Part shown: one piece after another, positions 52,478 to 61,068 of the stretch
How positions within the stretch are numbered: the first letter of the stretch is position 1
Layout: the number at the start of each line of letters is the position of its first letter
Assembly: GCF_003002955.1 (NCBI RefSeq)
Contig: NZ_PVTJ01000014.1
Span: forward strand, 46,736-110,735
From: Glycomyces artemisiae
GTDB taxonomy: Bacteria; Actinomycetota; Actinomycetes; Mycobacteriales; Micromonosporaceae
DNA: 64,000 nucleotides
Direction of reading: 5' to 3'
Made by a program: the position numbers and the translations under genes
Notes under the pieces: generated by a model
Database searches by the model: none
The model's input: only the letters and a program-made list of their open reading frames with translations
Told to the model about the DNA's origin: nothing

Positions 52478-54037
52478 ATGACCGGACCGCTCCTGCCGCT
52501 CGACGCCGGCCTCGTCGCCCGCGCCCGCGCACTGGCCGCCAAGGCCGCCCAGCCCGTGGTCGACCTGGCCCGCAGCCACACCACCGTCTCCGTCGAGCGC
52601 GCCACCCTGCGCCTCGCCGGACTCACCGGCGCCGACCCCGACGGCATCCCCTGGGTCAACCGCCTCGCCGACGCCGTCCAGGACCAGGTCGGCATCGAGC
52701 ACGGCATCGCCCTCCCGGTCTTCCACGCCCTCAAGGACTTCCCGGACCTCGAACGCCTCGCCCACGCCGCAGCCGCAGGCGGCGTCCGCTTCGAGCTCGC
52801 CAAAGACCAAGCGGCCCGAGCCGCCCGCGACCGCGCAAACGCCGCAGTCGGCCAGGGCTTCGACCGCATCGACGCCTCCCGCGCCCGCCGCAGCCGACTC
52901 GTCGGCGAGATCGGCGACCCGCCCCAGCGCCCCTGGATCTACCTCATCGTCGCCACCGGCGACATCTACGAGGACATCCCGCAGGCCCAGGCCGCCGCCA
53001 AGGCCGGAGCCGACGTCATCGCCGTCATCCGCTCCACCGGCCAGTCCCTCCTCGACTACGTCCCCGAAGGCGCCACCCGCGAGGGCTTCGCCGGGACCTA
53101 CGCCACCGGCGAGAACTTCCGGCTCATGCGCGCCGCCCTCGACGAGACCTCCCGCGAGGTCGGCCGCTACATCCGCCTCACCAACTACGCGTCGGGGCTC
53201 TGCATGCCCGAGATCGCCGCGCTGGCGGGCATGCACCGGCTCGACATGATGCTGAACGACTCGATGTACGGCATCCTGTTCCGCGACATCAACCCGATCC
53301 GCACCTTCGTGGACCAGCGCTTCAGTCGCCAGGTCCACGCCCGCGCCGGGATCATCATCAACACCGGCGAGGACAACTATCTGACGACGGCCGACGCGGT
53401 CGAGGCCGCGCACACCGTCACCGTCTCGCAGCTCCTCAACGAGCGCTTCGCGCACGAGGCCGGGCTCCCCGACGAGCTGCTCGGCCTCGGACACGCCTTC
53501 GAGATCAACCCCGAAGTGCCCGAGTCGTTCCGGCTCGAACTCGCGCACGCGCTCCTGGCCCGCCAGCTGTTCCCCGACGCGCCGCTGAAGTGGATGCCGC
53601 CGACGAAGCACATGACCGGCGACGTCTTCCGGGGCAACCTCCTCGACGGGTTCTTCAACCTCGCGGGGGTCATGACCGGGCAGTCGATCCTCCTGGTGGG
53701 CATGATGACCGAAGCCGTGGTCACCCCCTGGCTCTCCGACCGCGACATCGCGCTCCAGAACGTGCGCTACGTCCTCAGCGCATGCGCCGGGCTCGCCGAG
53801 GACTTCCACCCGCCCGCCGACGGGTTCATCGCGAACCGCGCGAACCACGTCCTCGGCGAGGCCGTGGCCCTCCTCGGGAAGATCGTGGACGACGGCCTGC
53901 TCAACGCCATCGCCGACGGCACCTTCGGCATCATGAAGCGCCCCGCCGACGGCGGCCGCGGCCTCGACGGCGTCGCGAAGCGCGCCGACGACTACTGGAA
54001 CCCCGCGGCATCGATCTTGGACGGAGGCGCCGAATGA
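52478..54037 (+). CDS. kamD: Lysine 5,6-aminomutase alpha subunit (beta-lysine mutase)
   Basis: A 519-residue catalytic TIM-barrel subunit of the B12/PLP-dependent D-lysine/beta-lysine 5,6-aminomutase, standard family length. Segments such as LPVFHALKDF, IRSTGQSLLDYVPEGAT, NDSMYGILFRDIN and KWMPPTKHMTGD are strongly conserved. It migrates the terminal amino group of L-beta-lysine to give 3,5-diaminohexanoate. Stop overlaps the kamE start (ATGA), so subunits are made together. Confidence 0.93.
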   Translation: MTGPLLPLDAGLVARARALAAKAAQPVVDLARSHTTVSVERATLRLAGLTGADPDGIPWVNRLADAVQDQVGIEHGIALPVFHALKDFPDLERLAHAAAAGGVRFELAKDQAARAARDRANAAVGQGFDRIDASRARRSRLVGEIGDPPQRPWIYLIVATGDIYEDIPQAQAAAKAGADVIAVIRSTGQSLLDYVPEGATREGFAGTYATGENFRLMRAALDETSREVGRYIRLTNYASGLCMPEIAALAGMHRLDMMLNDSMYGILFRDINPIRTFVDQRFSRQVHARAGIIINTGEDNYLTTADAVEAAHTVTVSQLLNERFAHEAGLPDELLGLGHAFEINPEVPESFRLELAHALLARQLFPDAPLKWMPPTKHMTGDVFRGNLLDGFFNLAGVMTGQSILLVGMMTEAVVTPWLSDRDIALQNVRYVLSACAGLAEDFHPPADGFIANRANHVLGEAVALLGKIVDDGLLNAIADGTFGIMKRPADGGRGLDGVAKRADDYWNPAASILDGGAE

Positions 54038-54780
54038 GCCGCATCGTCCGCCCCTACGGCGACACCACCGGCGACGGCATGGTGCAGATGTCCTTCACCC
54101 TGCCCGTCCCGCACGACAAGCGCGCCGAGGGCGCCGCGCTCCAGCTCGCCGCGAAGATGGGCCTCGACGGCGCGATGCTCGTGCACGCCAAGCCCATCGG
54201 CGAGAACTACACGTTCTTCGTCGTCTACGGCGCGACCACGCACCTCGTCAACCTCGACGACGTCAAGGTCGTCGAGCGCGACTACCCGCACTTCACCCCC
54301 AAGGAGGTCAACGACGCCGTCCGCGAGAAGCTCGGCCGCAAGCTCACCGTCGTGGGCGCCTGCATCGGCACCGACGCGCACACCGTCGGCATCGACGCGA
54401 TCCTCAACATCAAGGGCGTCGCGGGGGAGAAGGGCCTGGAGTACTACCGCGAACTGCGCGTAGTGAACCTCGGCGCGCAGGTCGCCGTCCCCGATCTGGT
54501 GAACCGCGCCGTCGACGAGGGTGCCGACGCGGTCCTGGTCAGCCAGGTCGTCACCCAGAAGGACGCCCACCTGCACAACACCCGCGAGATGTCGGCCGCG
54601 TTCCGCGAGGCCCTCCCGCCGGGAAAGCGCCCCCTCCTGGTCGTCGGCGGCCCCCGCTTCGACGAGTCCGCCGCCGCAGACCTCGGCGTCGACCGGATCT
54701 TCACCCGGGGCACCATGCCCTCCGACGTCGCCTCCTACCTCGTCCACCGACTCGTCTTCGAAAGGCAGCCAGCCGAATGA
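54034..54780 (+). CDS. kamE: Lysine 5,6-aminomutase beta subunit, cobalamin-binding
   Basis: A 248-residue subunit. D114-A-H116-T-V-G119 is the DxHxxG base-off cobalamin motif, His116 being the lower axial ligand. Lys127 in NIKGVAG lies 11 residues on, the same spacing as the clostridial lysine that binds PLP as a Schiff base in the resting enzyme. An N-terminal dimerisation domain precedes the Rossmann-like B12 domain. It overlaps kamD and kal by 4 nt each. Confidence 0.93.
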   Translation: MSRIVRPYGDTTGDGMVQMSFTLPVPHDKRAEGAALQLAAKMGLDGAMLVHAKPIGENYTFFVVYGATTHLVNLDDVKVVERDYPHFTPKEVNDAVREKLGRKLTVVGACIGTDAHTVGIDAILNIKGVAGEKGLEYYRELRVVNLGAQVAVPDLVNRAVDEGADAVLVSQVVTQKDAHLHNTREMSAAFREALPPGKRPLLVVGGPRFDESAAADLGVDRIFTRGTMPSDVASYLVHRLVFERQPAE

Positions 54781-55160
54781 CCGCCGACCACAACGGCACC
54801 AAGGTGACCCACCGCCGCTACATCCCCTACTCGCACGCCCACTACGGCGGGAACCTCGTGGACGGCGCGTACGGGCTCGGCATGTTCGGCGACGTCGCCA
54901 CCGAGCTGTGCATCCTCACCGACGGCGACGAGGGCCTGTTCGCGTCCTACGCCGACGTGCAGTTCCTCGCGCCCGTGCGGGCCGGGGACGTCGTGGAGGC
55001 CACCGCGGTCGTCGTCCGCACCGGGAGGCGCAGCCGCACCGTCGAGTTCACGCTCACGGTGGTCTGCCGCGCCGACCCCGAGCGCGGCGACTCCGCCGCG
55101 CAAGTCCTCGCGGAACCCATCGTCGCCACCACCGCCACCGGGACGGTCGTTGTCCCTTAA
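54777..55160 (+). CDS. kal: 3-aminobutyryl-CoA ammonia lyase
   Basis: A 127-residue hotdog-fold protein matching Kal: RRYIPYSHAHYGGNLVDGAYGLGMFGDVATEL spans the active-site region. It removes ammonia from 3-aminobutyryl-CoA to give crotonyl-CoA, which can enter fatty-acid-type metabolism. It overlaps kamE by 4 nt. Confidence 0.9.
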   Translation: MTADHNGTKVTHRRYIPYSHAHYGGNLVDGAYGLGMFGDVATELCILTDGDEGLFASYADVQFLAPVRAGDVVEATAVVVRTGRRSRTVEFTLTVVCRADPERGDSAAQVLAEPIVATTATGTVVVP

Positions 55161-55172
55161 GGAGTGCCGCCC

Positions 55173-56501
55173 GTGACCGCCGTGATCGTCTGCGCCGACG
55201 TCGGCTCGACCTACACCAAGGCCGCCGCCGTCGACGCGGACTCCGGCGCGCTCCTCGGCGCGGCCTCGCACCCGACGACCCTCGGCACCGACGTCATGGA
55301 CGGCCTGCGCGCCGCCCTCAAGGCCGCGGTCCCCAAGGGCGCCAACGTGATCGACACGCTTGTGTGCTCCTCGGCGGGCGGCGGCCTGCGCCTCGCCGTC
55401 ATCGGCAACGAGCCCCTGGTGACCGCCCGCGCGGCCTACCGGGCAGGGCTCAGCGCGGGCGCCCGCGTGGTCGACGTGCGCGCCGGGAACCTGACGCCGG
55501 CCGACTTCGCGGCCCTCGGCGCCGCCCGCCCCGACGTGGTCCTCCTCGCGGGCGGCACCGACGGCGGCGACGAGACCGCGCTCCGCGCCCACGCCGCCGA
55601 TCTCGCCGACTCCGGCCTGACCACCCCAGTCGTCCTGGCAGGAAACGCGAACGCCGCCACCGACGTGGCCGCGCTCCTTGAAGCCGCCGGCATCCCGGTC
55701 ACCGCCGTCGGGAACGTCCTGCCGCGCATCGGATCCCTCAACCCCGTGCCCGCCCGGACCGCGCTCCGCGAGGTGTTCCTGCGCCACGTCATCGCCGGGA
55801 AGCACCTCTCGGCCAGCGCCGACTTCACCGCCATGGTCAAGGCCGCCACCCCCGACGCGGTGCTCACGGGCGTGGAGCTCCTCGCCGAGCGCACCGGCGA
55901 CCTCCTCGTCGTGGACGTCGGCGGCGCGACCACCGACGTCTACTCCGTCCTCACCCCCGACGCCGAACTCCAGGGCCCGCGCGCCGAGGTCGCCGGGACC
56001 GCTTGGCGCTCAAGGACCGTGGAAGGCGACCTCGGGGTCCGCCACACCGCCGTCGGCATCGCTGAGGCCGCCGACGAGGAGGACCTGGCGACCGACTGGG
56101 ACCTTCCCGACGCCGCCCGCAGGCGCGGCGCCGACCCCGCGTTCCGCGCCGACACCGACCGCGAGCGGGCCTTCGACCGGGAGCTGAGCGCGCTCGCCGC
56201 GCGCATCGCGGTCCGCCGCCACGCCCGCGGCGAGCGGATCGGCGGCCCCACCGAGCCGCTGCGCGGCGGCAAGGACCTCGCGGCCGTGGGCCTCGTCGTC
56301 GGCTCCGGCGGCATCCTGCGCCGCGACCCCGGCGCGGCCGAGTGGCTGCGCGAGGCGGTCGGCGGCGACACCTCCGGGGGCGTGCGCCCGCCGAAGGACG
56401 CCCGGTTCACCGTGGACGCCGACTACCGCCTGGCCCCGGCGGGTCTCCTCGCGGCCGAAGGCCGCCGCGACCTCGCCGCGCGCCTGCTGGAGGGCCTGTA
56501 G
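55173..56501 (+). CDS. MutL-like reactivating ATPase of the aminomutase
   Basis: A 442-residue actin/Hsp70-like ATPase of the glutamate mutase MutL family. ADVGSTYTKAAAVD is the phosphate-1 motif, VVDVGGATTDVYSV the phosphate-2 motif and GLVVGSGGILRR the adenosine motif. GTG at 55173 is preferred to the in-frame GTG at 55164 because AAGGAG lies 9 nt upstream. Such proteins exchange inactivated cobalamin in B12 mutases, and its place after kamDE makes the lysine aminomutase the likely client. Confidence 0.87.
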   Translation: MTAVIVCADVGSTYTKAAAVDADSGALLGAASHPTTLGTDVMDGLRAALKAAVPKGANVIDTLVCSSAGGGLRLAVIGNEPLVTARAAYRAGLSAGARVVDVRAGNLTPADFAALGAARPDVVLLAGGTDGGDETALRAHAADLADSGLTTPVVLAGNANAATDVAALLEAAGIPVTAVGNVLPRIGSLNPVPARTALREVFLRHVIAGKHLSASADFTAMVKAATPDAVLTGVELLAERTGDLLVVDVGGATTDVYSVLTPDAELQGPRAEVAGTAWRSRTVEGDLGVRHTAVGIAEAADEEDLATDWDLPDAARRRGADPAFRADTDRERAFDRELSALAARIAVRRHARGERIGGPTEPLRGGKDLAAVGLVVGSGGILRRDPGAAEWLREAVGGDTSGGVRPPKDARFTVDADYRLAPAGLLAAEGRRDLAARLLEGL

Positions 56502-56586
56502 CGGCCAGAGTGGATCGACGGAGGCAACCGATCGCCGCCTCCGCGGCGTATCTCGACTGGAATCCCCACCACGACGAAAGGCAGCC

Positions 56587-57585
56587 ATGCAGCGACGAGA
56601 CGTAGTCAAGATCGGCGCGGGCCTCACCGCCGCCGGGACCGTCCTCGGCACCGCCGGGACCGCCCACGCCGAGACCGCGGCCGCCGGCGCCCAGGGCGCG
56701 GCCGCCGCCATCAAGCGGATCTGGGACCGCGAGACCGCGAAGGCCGGAGGCGTCTGGCAGGGCACGGTCACCCTCTTCGACGGCGGCACGCCGGTCCCCG
56801 CCGTCGACCAGGCGTCCACGAGCGTCCAGACCGCCGCCAGCATGAACAAGCTCGGCATCGCGCTCGCCGTGCTCGACAAGATCGACCGCGGCGAGCTCGC
56901 CCTCGACGACCGCATCACCTTGACCTCGGACATCATTCTCACCGGGTCCGGGTTCTACTTCCACCAGACCGCGTACGGCGACGAGATCACGGTCGCGAAC
57001 GTCCTCGTCGCGATGCTCCTGGTCTCCGACAACACCTCGGTGCGGCTGTGCGGCCTCGTCTGCCCGCCCGCCGAGATCAACGAGACCCTCGCGGCGAAGG
57101 GCTTCACCGACACCCGCGTGATCCCCAACCCCGCCAACCCGAACCGCATGTGGCTCGGCGACACCACGACCTCGGAGTCGGCCGACCTCCTGCACCGGCT
57201 CGCCCTCGGCGAGCTGCTCTCGCCGGAGTCGACCCGGTTCTTCCTGGGCGTCCTGACGGGCCTGTCGGGCTACCACGACGGGTTCCGCCGGGAGATGTCC
57301 TCGGCCGAGCGCTCCCGCATCGCCATGAAGTACGGCGCCGACGACGCCAACCGCAACGAGTCGGGCGTCGTCCTCGGCGCCGACGGCTCGCCGCTGCTCG
57401 TCTACTCCTTCATGGCCCAGTTCGAGGACCACTGGGACGATTACGGCGCCACGCACCCGGCGGTCCAGGCCCACGCCAAGATGGGCCGGAAGTTCCTCGA
57501 CCTGGCCGACAGCGCCGGGCTCGGCGCCGCCGCGACGACCCTGTTCGACCCGCAGGACCACGGCGCCGGCACCTCCGGCCTCTAG
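56587..57585 (+). CDS. Exported SxxK serine hydrolase, class A beta-lactamase-like with altered site
   Basis: A 332-residue protein. MQRRDVVKIG with an Ala/Gly-rich core and AHA cleavage region is a Tat-like signal. S85-MN-K88 and S147-D148-N149 match class A motifs 1 and 2. Motif 3 is K248-Y-G250 instead of KTG, and no ExxxN omega-loop signature is evident, so the deacylating Glu seems absent. It may be a penicillin-binding, slowly turning-over, or otherwise specialised hydrolase rather than a resistance enzyme. It starts 85 bp after the lysine operon and could be on a separate transcript. Confidence 0.78.
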   Translation: MQRRDVVKIGAGLTAAGTVLGTAGTAHAETAAAGAQGAAAAIKRIWDRETAKAGGVWQGTVTLFDGGTPVPAVDQASTSVQTAASMNKLGIALAVLDKIDRGELALDDRITLTSDIILTGSGFYFHQTAYGDEITVANVLVAMLLVSDNTSVRLCGLVCPPAEINETLAAKGFTDTRVIPNPANPNRMWLGDTTTSESADLLHRLALGELLSPESTRFFLGVLTGLSGYHDGFRREMSSAERSRIAMKYGADDANRNESGVVLGADGSPLLVYSFMAQFEDHWDDYGATHPAVQAHAKMGRKFLDLADSAGLGAAATTLFDPQDHGAGTSGL

Positions 57586-57607
57586 CACCGGATCGATGCC
57601 GCGGCGG

Positions 57608-57635
57608 ACCGCCCGGGGCGAGCGCCCCGGGCGGT
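57608..57635 (+). terminator. Terminator after the SxxK hydrolase gene
   Basis: ACCGCCCGGGGCG and CGCCCCGGGCGGT are perfect 13-bp arms with a 2-nt AG loop, 22 bp after the stop. Confidence 0.82.
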
Positions 57636-57736
57636 TCCGCATGCCCGGCTCCGGGCCCCGTTCGGACGGCCGGACCCTTTTGCGCAGGAGTGATGTACGG
57701 TTCGGTGCGTATCCGACACAAAAGGAGTGACCAACA

Positions 57737-58222
57737 GTGGACGTGGAGCGCACCGAGCTGCCCGGTATCGGAGTGCGGTTCGAATTCGAGACGAAGCGGC
57801 ATGTCCGCCTCGGCATCGTCGCCCATCGCGAAGGCCGCCGCGACTTCATCATCTACGACCCCGACGACCCCGACTCGATGCTCGACTGCATCGTGTTCTC
57901 GGCCGACGAGTCGGCCGCGATCGGCGAGCTCCTCGGCGGCGCCCGCATCGTCGAGAAGCTCAACCGCCTGCACCACGAGATCGACAACCTCGTCTCGCAG
58001 CAGCTGAAGGTCGGCGCGACCAGCCCCTACGCCGAACGCCCGCTCGGCGACACCCGCGCCCGCACCCGCACCGGCGCCTCGATCGTCGCGATCGTCCGCG
58101 CCGACGGGGTCGAGACCGGCCCGCCGCCCTCGGCGGTCCTCCACGTCGGGGACCGGCTCGTGACCATCGGGACGCAGGAGGCGGTCGAAGGCGTGGACAA
58201 GATCCTGCGCGGGATCGAGTAA
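57737..58222 (+). CDS. khtT: K+/H+ antiporter regulatory subunit (KhtT-like)
   Basis: A 161-residue cytoplasmic protein with an N-terminal domain (ELPGIGVRFEFETK) and a C-terminal RCK_C/TrkA-C domain (about 75-160, GASIVAIVRADG then LHVGDRLVTIGT). KhtT controls the membrane antiporter KhtU in B. subtilis. GTG start behind AAAGGAG. The stop and the next start share one base (TAATG), so the two subunits are translationally coupled. Confidence 0.9.
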   Translation: MDVERTELPGIGVRFEFETKRHVRLGIVAHREGRRDFIIYDPDDPDSMLDCIVFSADESAAIGELLGGARIVEKLNRLHHEIDNLVSQQLKVGATSPYAERPLGDTRARTRTGASIVAIVRADGVETGPPPSAVLHVGDRLVTIGTQEAVEGVDKILRGIE

Positions 58223-59412
58223 TGCACGGAACCGTCGAGCTCCTCCTCGAACTCGGCCTCCTCGTAGGAGCCCTCGGACTCCTCGGAGCCATCGCCGGCA
58301 AGGCCGGCATTTCCGCCATCCCGCTCTACCTCGTCGCCGGGCTCGCCTTCGGGCACGGCGGCATCTACGAGATGCACGCGATCACCGGCTTCCTCGACGT
58401 CGGCGCCGAGGTCGGCGTCGTCCTCCTGCTGTTCACACTGGGCCTGGAGTACACCCCGCGTGAACTGCTCGGGACGATGAAGACCTCGTGGCTCGGCGCC
58501 GTGGTCGACCTCGTGCTCAACGCCGCCCCCGGCGTCGCGTGCGCGCTCATCCTCGGCTGGGGCCCGATCGCGGCCGTCGTCTTCGGCGGCGTCACGTACG
58601 TGTCCTCCTCGGGCATCATCGCGAAGGTCCTCTCCGACCTCGGCTGGCTCGGCAACCGCGAGACCCCCACGATCCTCGCGCTGCTCGTCGCCGAGGACAT
58701 GATCATGGCCCTCTACCTGCCGATCCTCACCACCCTCCTGGCCGGCCTCGCGTTCGCGCAGGCCGCCTCGGGCCTGGGGATCGCGCTCCTGGCGGTCGCC
58801 GGGGCGTTCGTGGTCGCCTCCCGCTTCGGCGGGCTGCTGTCGCGCTTCCTGGAGTCCCCGAACGACGAGATCCTGCTGCTCAAGGTCATGGGCATCGTCC
58901 TGGTCATCGCGGGCCTCGCCGAGCAGGTCCACGTGTCGGCCGCGGTCGGCGCGTTCATCGTCGGCATGGCCCTCTCCGGCGAGGTCTCGCGCCAGGCCGA
59001 GGAAACGCTGGAGCCGCTGAAGAACCTGTTCGCGGCGATCTTCTTCGTCAACTTCGGCCTGGAGACCGACCCGACCGCGCTCCCGCCGGTCCTCCCGGTC
59101 GCGATCCTGCTCGCCGTGGTCACCATCGCCACGAAGTTCGCCACAGGGTGGTGGGCCGCGGGCAGAAGCGGCTCCGCCTTCACGGGCAAGCTCAGAGCCG
59201 GGCTCGTCCTGCTGCCGCGGGGCGAGTTCTCGATCGTCATCGCCGGGCTCGGCGTCGCCGCCGGGCTCAACTCGCAGCTGGGCTCGGTCGCCGCCGCGTA
59301 CGTGCTCATCCTCGCCGCCATCGGCCCGCTCGCCCCGCGCCTGGCGGGCCCGATCGTCGCCAAGCGCCGCAAGAAGGCCCGCGCCAGGCGACTCGCCGAC
59401 GCCGCGGCCTGA
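58222..59412 (+). CDS. khtU: CPA2 monovalent cation/proton antiporter (KhtU/KefB-like)
   Basis: A 396-residue membrane protein with about 12 helices. FTLGLEYTPREL and the paired segment PTILALLVAEDMIMALYLPI (containing the transport Asp) are CPA2 hallmarks, and FFVNFGLETDP and LLPRGEFSIVIA are conserved later. It lacks the C-terminal RCK domain of Kef proteins, which is supplied by KhtT. It probably exports K+ under alkaline or toxic-electrophile conditions. Confidence 0.9.
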   Translation: MHGTVELLLELGLLVGALGLLGAIAGKAGISAIPLYLVAGLAFGHGGIYEMHAITGFLDVGAEVGVVLLLFTLGLEYTPRELLGTMKTSWLGAVVDLVLNAAPGVACALILGWGPIAAVVFGGVTYVSSSGIIAKVLSDLGWLGNRETPTILALLVAEDMIMALYLPILTTLLAGLAFAQAASGLGIALLAVAGAFVVASRFGGLLSRFLESPNDEILLLKVMGIVLVIAGLAEQVHVSAAVGAFIVGMALSGEVSRQAEETLEPLKNLFAAIFFVNFGLETDPTALPPVLPVAILLAVVTIATKFATGWWAAGRSGSAFTGKLRAGLVLLPRGEFSIVIAGLGVAAGLNSQLGSVAAAYVLILAAIGPLAPRLAGPIVAKRRKKARARRLADAAA

Positions 59413-59417
59413 CACGC

Positions 59418-59453
59418 CGGTGGCGGGAGTGGCGACTGCGACTCCCGCCACCG
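59418..59453 (+). terminator. Terminator of khtTU
   Basis: CGGTGGCGGGAGT and ACTCCCGCCACCG are perfect 13-bp arms around a 10-nt loop, starting 5 bp after the stop. Confidence 0.85.
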
Positions 59454-59493
59454 CACAGTGCGGACCGTTACGCGGGCTTGATAGAACTCAGTG

Positions 59494-60816
59494 ATGGCTG
59501 AAACCGCGAACCCGCCCCGCCCCGAGGACGAAGTCGTCGACATCGCGCGCGACCTGATCCGCATCGACACGACGAACACCGGCGACAACGCGACCGCGAA
59601 GGGGGAGCGCGCCGCGGCCGAGTACGTGGCCGAGAAGCTCGCCGAAGTCGGCCTCGAACCCAAGATCTACGAGTCCGCCCCCGGCCGCGCCTCCGTCGCC
59701 TGCCGCTTCCCCGGCGCCGACCCCTCGCGCGGGGCCCTCCTCCTCCACGGCCACCTCGACGTCGTCCCCGCCGAAGCCAGCGAGTGGACCGTCCACCCCT
59801 TCAGCGGCGAGATCAAGGACGGCTACCTGTTCGGCCGCGGCGCGGTCGACATGAAGGACTTCGACGCGATGCTCCTCGCGCTCGTCCGCGACTGGAAGCG
59901 CACCGGCAAGGTCCCCCCGCGCGACCTCGTCCTCCTGTTCACCGCCGACGAGGAGGCCGGCTCCGACTACGGCGCCCGCTTCATGGTCGAGCAGCACCCC
60001 GAGGTCTTCGAAGGCGTCACCGAAGCGGTCGGCGAGGTCGGCGGCTTCTCCATGACCCTCCCCAACGACCTGCGCGTCTACGTGGTCCAGACCGCCGAGA
60101 AGGGCCTCGACTGGCTGCGCCTGCGCGCCACCGGCCGCCCCGGCCACGGCTCGATGCTCCACGACGACAACGCCGTCACCCGCCTCACCCGCGCGGTCGC
60201 CAACATCGGCCAGCACGACTTCCCCGTCGAGATGACCCCCACGGTCCGCCAGTTCCTGGAGTCGGTCTCCGAGCTCACCGGTGTCGAGTTCGACCCGTCG
60301 AACCCCGACGAGGCCGTCGCCAAGCTCGGCCCGATCGCCCGCCTCGTCGGCGCGACCCTCCGCAACACCGCGAACCCGACCCGCCTCAACGCCGGGTACA
60401 AGACCAACGTCATCCCCTCGACCGCCGAGGCCGTCATCGACTGCCGCTCCCTGCCCGGCCGCAACGACGAGCTCGAAGCGACCCTCAAGGAGCTCGCGGG
60501 CGCGGGCATCGACTTCGAGTACGAGATCCGCCAGCCCGGCTACGAGACCTCCTTCGACGGCGCGCTCGTCGACGCCATGGCCGAGGCGATCCGCCTCGCC
60601 GACCCCGGCGCCCGCACCGTCCCGTACATGCTCTCCGGCGGCACCGACGCGAAGGCCTTCGCGACCCTCGGCATCCGCTGCTTCGGCTTCGCGCCCCTGA
60701 AGCTCCCCGCCGACCTCGACTTCACCGCGCTGTTCCACGGCATCGACGAGCGCGTCCCGCTCTCGGGCCTCCAGTTCGGCGTCGACGCGATGGACCGCTT
60801 CATCACCAAGTCCTAA
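59494..60816 (+). CDS. M20 family metallopeptidase, second copy
   Basis: A 440-residue cytoplasmic zinc peptidase. HGHLDVVP, GRGAVDMKDFD, TADEEAGSD, GRPGHGSML and SGGTDAKAF are the M20 metal and catalytic segments in order. It is a clear paralogue of the M20 enzyme in the murein island. TAGAAC ends 6 nt before the ATG, so it may be leaderless. It stands alone between two terminators. Substrate (dipeptide or N-acyl amino acid) not readable. Confidence 0.87.
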   Translation: MAETANPPRPEDEVVDIARDLIRIDTTNTGDNATAKGERAAAEYVAEKLAEVGLEPKIYESAPGRASVACRFPGADPSRGALLLHGHLDVVPAEASEWTVHPFSGEIKDGYLFGRGAVDMKDFDAMLLALVRDWKRTGKVPPRDLVLLFTADEEAGSDYGARFMVEQHPEVFEGVTEAVGEVGGFSMTLPNDLRVYVVQTAEKGLDWLRLRATGRPGHGSMLHDDNAVTRLTRAVANIGQHDFPVEMTPTVRQFLESVSELTGVEFDPSNPDEAVAKLGPIARLVGATLRNTANPTRLNAGYKTNVIPSTAEAVIDCRSLPGRNDELEATLKELAGAGIDFEYEIRQPGYETSFDGALVDAMAEAIRLADPGARTVPYMLSGGTDAKAFATLGIRCFGFAPLKLPADLDFTALFHGIDERVPLSGLQFGVDAMDRFITKS

Positions 60817-60829
60817 GCGCTTTGTCGAT

Positions 60830-60859
60830 CCGGCGCGGTGAGCACGCTCACCGCGCCGG
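60830..60859 (+). terminator. Terminator of the second M20 gene
   Basis: CCGGCGCGGTGAGC and GCTCACCGCGCCGG are perfect 14-bp arms with a 2-nt loop, followed by TTT. Confidence 0.88.
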
Positions 60860-60873
60860 TTTCCGCGCGCCCC

Positions 60874-60903
60874 TTTACAGCCGCTCCCGCAGCGGCCTAG
60901 ACT
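60874..60903 (+). promoter_or_regulatory. Promoter of the ABC-F gene and its leader ORF
   Basis: TTTACA (60874-60879), 18-bp spacer, TAGACT (60898-60903). The start point would fall near 60910, about 2 nt before the leader ATG and about 160 nt before the ABC-F start codon. Confidence 0.65.
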
Positions 60904-60911
60904 TCACGGCG

Positions 60912-60932
60912 ATGTTGATTTACTTCCTCTAG
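60912..60932 (+). CDS. Six-residue leader peptide upstream of ABC-F
   Basis: ATG TTG ATT TAC TTC CTC TAG encodes MLIYFL. It begins about 2 nt after the predicted transcription start, so ribosomes would load without a Shine-Dalgarno sequence. Its hydrophobic/aromatic content and position before an antibiotic-resistance-type ABC-F gene fit a drug-sensing stall peptide. Function is inferred, not shown. Confidence 0.5.
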   Translation: MLIYFL

Positions 60933-61024
60933 AAGCAGCCCGGTCGCCCGCGTCGAGCACCGCTCCGCGACGGCCGCCACGGCACGCATCACCGAATCCC
61001 GAAGCGTTCTCCGCTCGATCCCGC

Positions 61025-61066
61025 GTGCCTCCGCTCCCTTCACCTTCCACTGCTTTCTGGAGGCGC
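61025..61066 (+). promoter_or_regulatory. Shine-Dalgarno-sequestering hairpin before ABC-F
   Basis: GTGCCTCC (61025-61032) can pair with GGAGGCGC (61059-61066, one G-U), hiding the GGAGG that precedes the GTG start by 5 nt. The loop is 26 nt. With the leader ORF this makes a plausible translational or transcriptional attenuator. Confidence 0.45.
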
Positions 61067-61068
61067 CC

